This document shows, one piece after another, positions 41,575-42,887 of a stretch of DNA of 42,887 bases. This DNA comes from Roseibium sp. TrichSKD4 (GTDB taxonomy: Bacteria; Pseudomonadota; Alphaproteobacteria; Rhizobiales; Stappiaceae), in the NCBI RefSeq assembly GCF_000148725.1, contig NZ_GL476319.1, forward strand, positions 81,172 to 124,058, in the 5' to 3' direction. Below the pieces are notes generated by a model. The model saw only the letters and a list, made by a program, of their open reading frames with translations, searched no databases and was not told where the DNA came from. The stretch's first letter is position 1. Every line of letters starts with the position of its first letter. A program made the position numbers and the translations under genes.

Positions 41575-42887
41575 GTGACCAGAAAATCCTGTTTGTTGAC
41601 GATGAGGAGCATCTGCGGTTTACCGCCAAGCAGAGCCTTGAGCTTGAGAACCTCACGGTTGAGTGCTTCAGCGAAGCACTGCCCGCATTGGATCATATCT
41701 CAAAGGACTTTTCCGGGATTTTGGTCACGGATATCCGCCTACCGGGCATGGATGGTATCGAATTAATGCGCAAAGCGCTGGAAATCGACACTCAATTCCC
41801 GGTGATTCTAGTTACAGGCCATGGGGATGTTGAACTGGCTGTCAGCTCCATGCGCGATGGTGCTTATGACTTTCTGGAAAAACCCTATGCGCCGAGCCGG
41901 TTGGTCGATACGGTCCGCCGGGCACTCGACAAGCGCCGATTGACCGTCGAAAACCGAAAGCTCAGGGAACAAGTCGGAGCGCGCGACGCAGTAGAGGCAT
42001 CATTGCATGGCCGCAGCGAGCGAATGGAGAAGCTGCGAGATCAGGTCAAGGCAATCGCCGCTGCAGATATCGACCTTCTGATCACCGGAGAAACAGGTGT
42101 CGGTAAGGAAGTCGCCAGCCGAGCCATCCATGCTGCATCAACCCGCGGAAACAGACCCTTCATTCACATCAACTGCGGTGCCCTGCCCGACAATCTCGTT
42201 GAGAGTGAGCTGTTCGGGCATGAAGCTGGCGCATTTCAAGGTGCCATGCGAACCCGGATTGGGCGGTTTGAAGCTGCGCGTGGTGGGACAGTCCTACTGG
42301 ATGAGATAGACAGCCTGTCACTGCCCATGCAGACCAAATTGCTGCATGCCATTCAAAACCGTGTTGTCACGCGCCTTGGCTCGAACGAGCCCATTGAACT
42401 GGATGTGCGTTTTATTGGGGCAACGAAGAAGAATTTGGACGAGGAAGTTTCCAACGGCACTTTCCGATCCGATCTCCTCTACCGCTTGAACGTTGTGACA
42501 TTACATGTTCCAGCCTTGAGCGAACGACGCGAAGACATCCCGCTTTTGTTTTCCCGATTGGTGGCCGAGGCGGCAGTTCGCTACCAACGAGAGGCTCCAG
42601 ACATTCCAAGTTCGGTTATGTCTGCGATTGCCGGACAGGAATGGCCGGGAAATGTCCGCGAACTCAGGAACGCGGCCGACCGTTTCACCCTTGGGCTCGA
42701 CCTCGACCTTTCCAATAGCGATATCGAACACCAAGCGGACGAGCTCGGACTGTCTGACAAGATCGCGCTCCACGAAAAATCTCTGATCGCTGCAGCCCTT
42801 GCCGCATCCGCTGGGAACGTCACTGAAACCCATCAGTCACTCAAGATTTCCCGCAAGGCGCTTTATGAGAAAATGCAGAAATACGGC
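41571..42887 (+). CDS. dctD: DctD-type sigma54-dependent response regulator, 3' end cut by window
   Basis: The 439 codons visible run off the right edge, probably only a few residues short of the end. The receiver domain has Asp10, Asp11 and phospho-Asp54 (ILVTDIRLPGMDG). The AAA+ domain has Walker A GETGVGKE and Walker B GGTVLLDEIDSL. The C-terminal Fis-type helix-turn-helix begins around GNVTETHQSLKISRKALYEKM. The sigma54-contact loop, usually GAFTGA, reads GAFQGA (residues 220-225). It is translationally coupled to dctB (ATGA). It should activate sigma54 promoters of C4-dicarboxylate uptake genes. Confidence 0.92.
   Translation, partial: MSDQKILFVDDEEHLRFTAKQSLELENLTVECFSEALPALDHISKDFSGILVTDIRLPGMDGIELMRKALEIDTQFPVILVTGHGDVELAVSSMRDGAYDFLEKPYAPSRLVDTVRRALDKRRLTVENRKLREQVGARDAVEASLHGRSERMEKLRDQVKAIAAADIDLLITGETGVGKEVASRAIHAASTRGNRPFIHINCGALPDNLVESELFGHEAGAFQGAMRTRIGRFEAARGGTVLLDEIDSLSLPMQTKLLHAIQNRVVTRLGSNEPIELDVRFIGATKKNLDEEVSNGTFRSDLLYRLNVVTLHVPALSERREDIPLLFSRLVAEAAVRYQREAPDIPSSVMSAIAGQEWPGNVRELRNAADRFTLGLDLDLSNSDIEHQADELGLSDKIALHEKSLIAAALAASAGNVTETHQSLKISRKALYEKMQKYG

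Noticed and set aside
1-42887. CRISPR array, tRNA genes or prophage
   Set aside because: No regularly spaced repeats, tRNA-like clover-leaf sequences or phage genes were noticed in reading the window.

Overview
The window looks like the chromosome of a marine-type alphaproteobacterium, probably Rhodobacterales or Stappiaceae. I infer this from protein style, the density of TRAP and TTT transporters, a TauR-type taurine regulon, SoeABC and an alphaproteobacterial DctBD pair. No rRNA, tRNA, CRISPR array or phage genes were recognised.

Layout. (1) 1-6204: a minus-strand IclR regulator broken by a one-base excess in a G7 run, divergent from tctC-tctB-tctA (tripartite tricarboxylate transporter), a cytoplasmic gamma-glutamyltransferase-like Ntn hydrolase and a DUF599 membrane protein. 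(2) 6320-7733: an insertion-sequence scar, made of a degraded IS3-family orfA fragment abutting a second IS3-family element whose integrase has lost its catalytic Glu. (3) 7778-28032: a large C2-sulfonate island. On the minus strand, xsc-ackA-soeA-soeB-soeC is one tightly coupled operon. Next come tauR, tpa and the divergent tauA-tauB-tauC, then a probable isethionate module: a GMC dehydrogenase (iseJ), a divergent TRAP system (iseKLM) and an IclR regulator (iseR). Taurine (via Tpa) and isethionate (via IseJ) would both yield sulfoacetaldehyde. Xsc would convert this to sulfite and acetyl phosphate, AckA would recover ATP, and SoeABC would oxidise sulfite to sulfate. (4) 28165-34896: a second catabolic operon on the minus strand (TRAP dctPQM, SDR, BKACE and 3-hydroxyacyl-CoA-dehydrogenase-like genes) with a FadR-type GntR gene upstream and a perfect 40-bp palindrome in front of it. 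Its substrate is unknown, and the SDR carries an apparent nonsense codon. (5) 35360-42887: long-form GAPDH, a two-domain DUF296/PPC protein, a CPA2 cation/proton antiporter with a TrkA-N domain, and dctB-dctD, with dctD cut by the window edge.

Regulatory DNA matches the gene content. The 10-mer CTGGACCTAA occurs exactly upstream of both xsc and tpa/tauA, each with a degenerate partner at a 23-bp step, as expected for a MocR/TauR regulator. A TGATAC-N5-GTATCA palindrome lies between iseJ and iseK.

The most unusual points are: a TauC permease with a cadherin/Ig-like periplasmic insert that looks circularly permuted; acetate kinase in place of phosphotransacetylase beside xsc, fused into one operon with soeABC; the uncharacterised TRAP-SDR-BKACE-HAD pathway with its 40-bp palindrome; and several independent lesions (G7 frameshift, SDR nonsense codon, IS integrase deletion).
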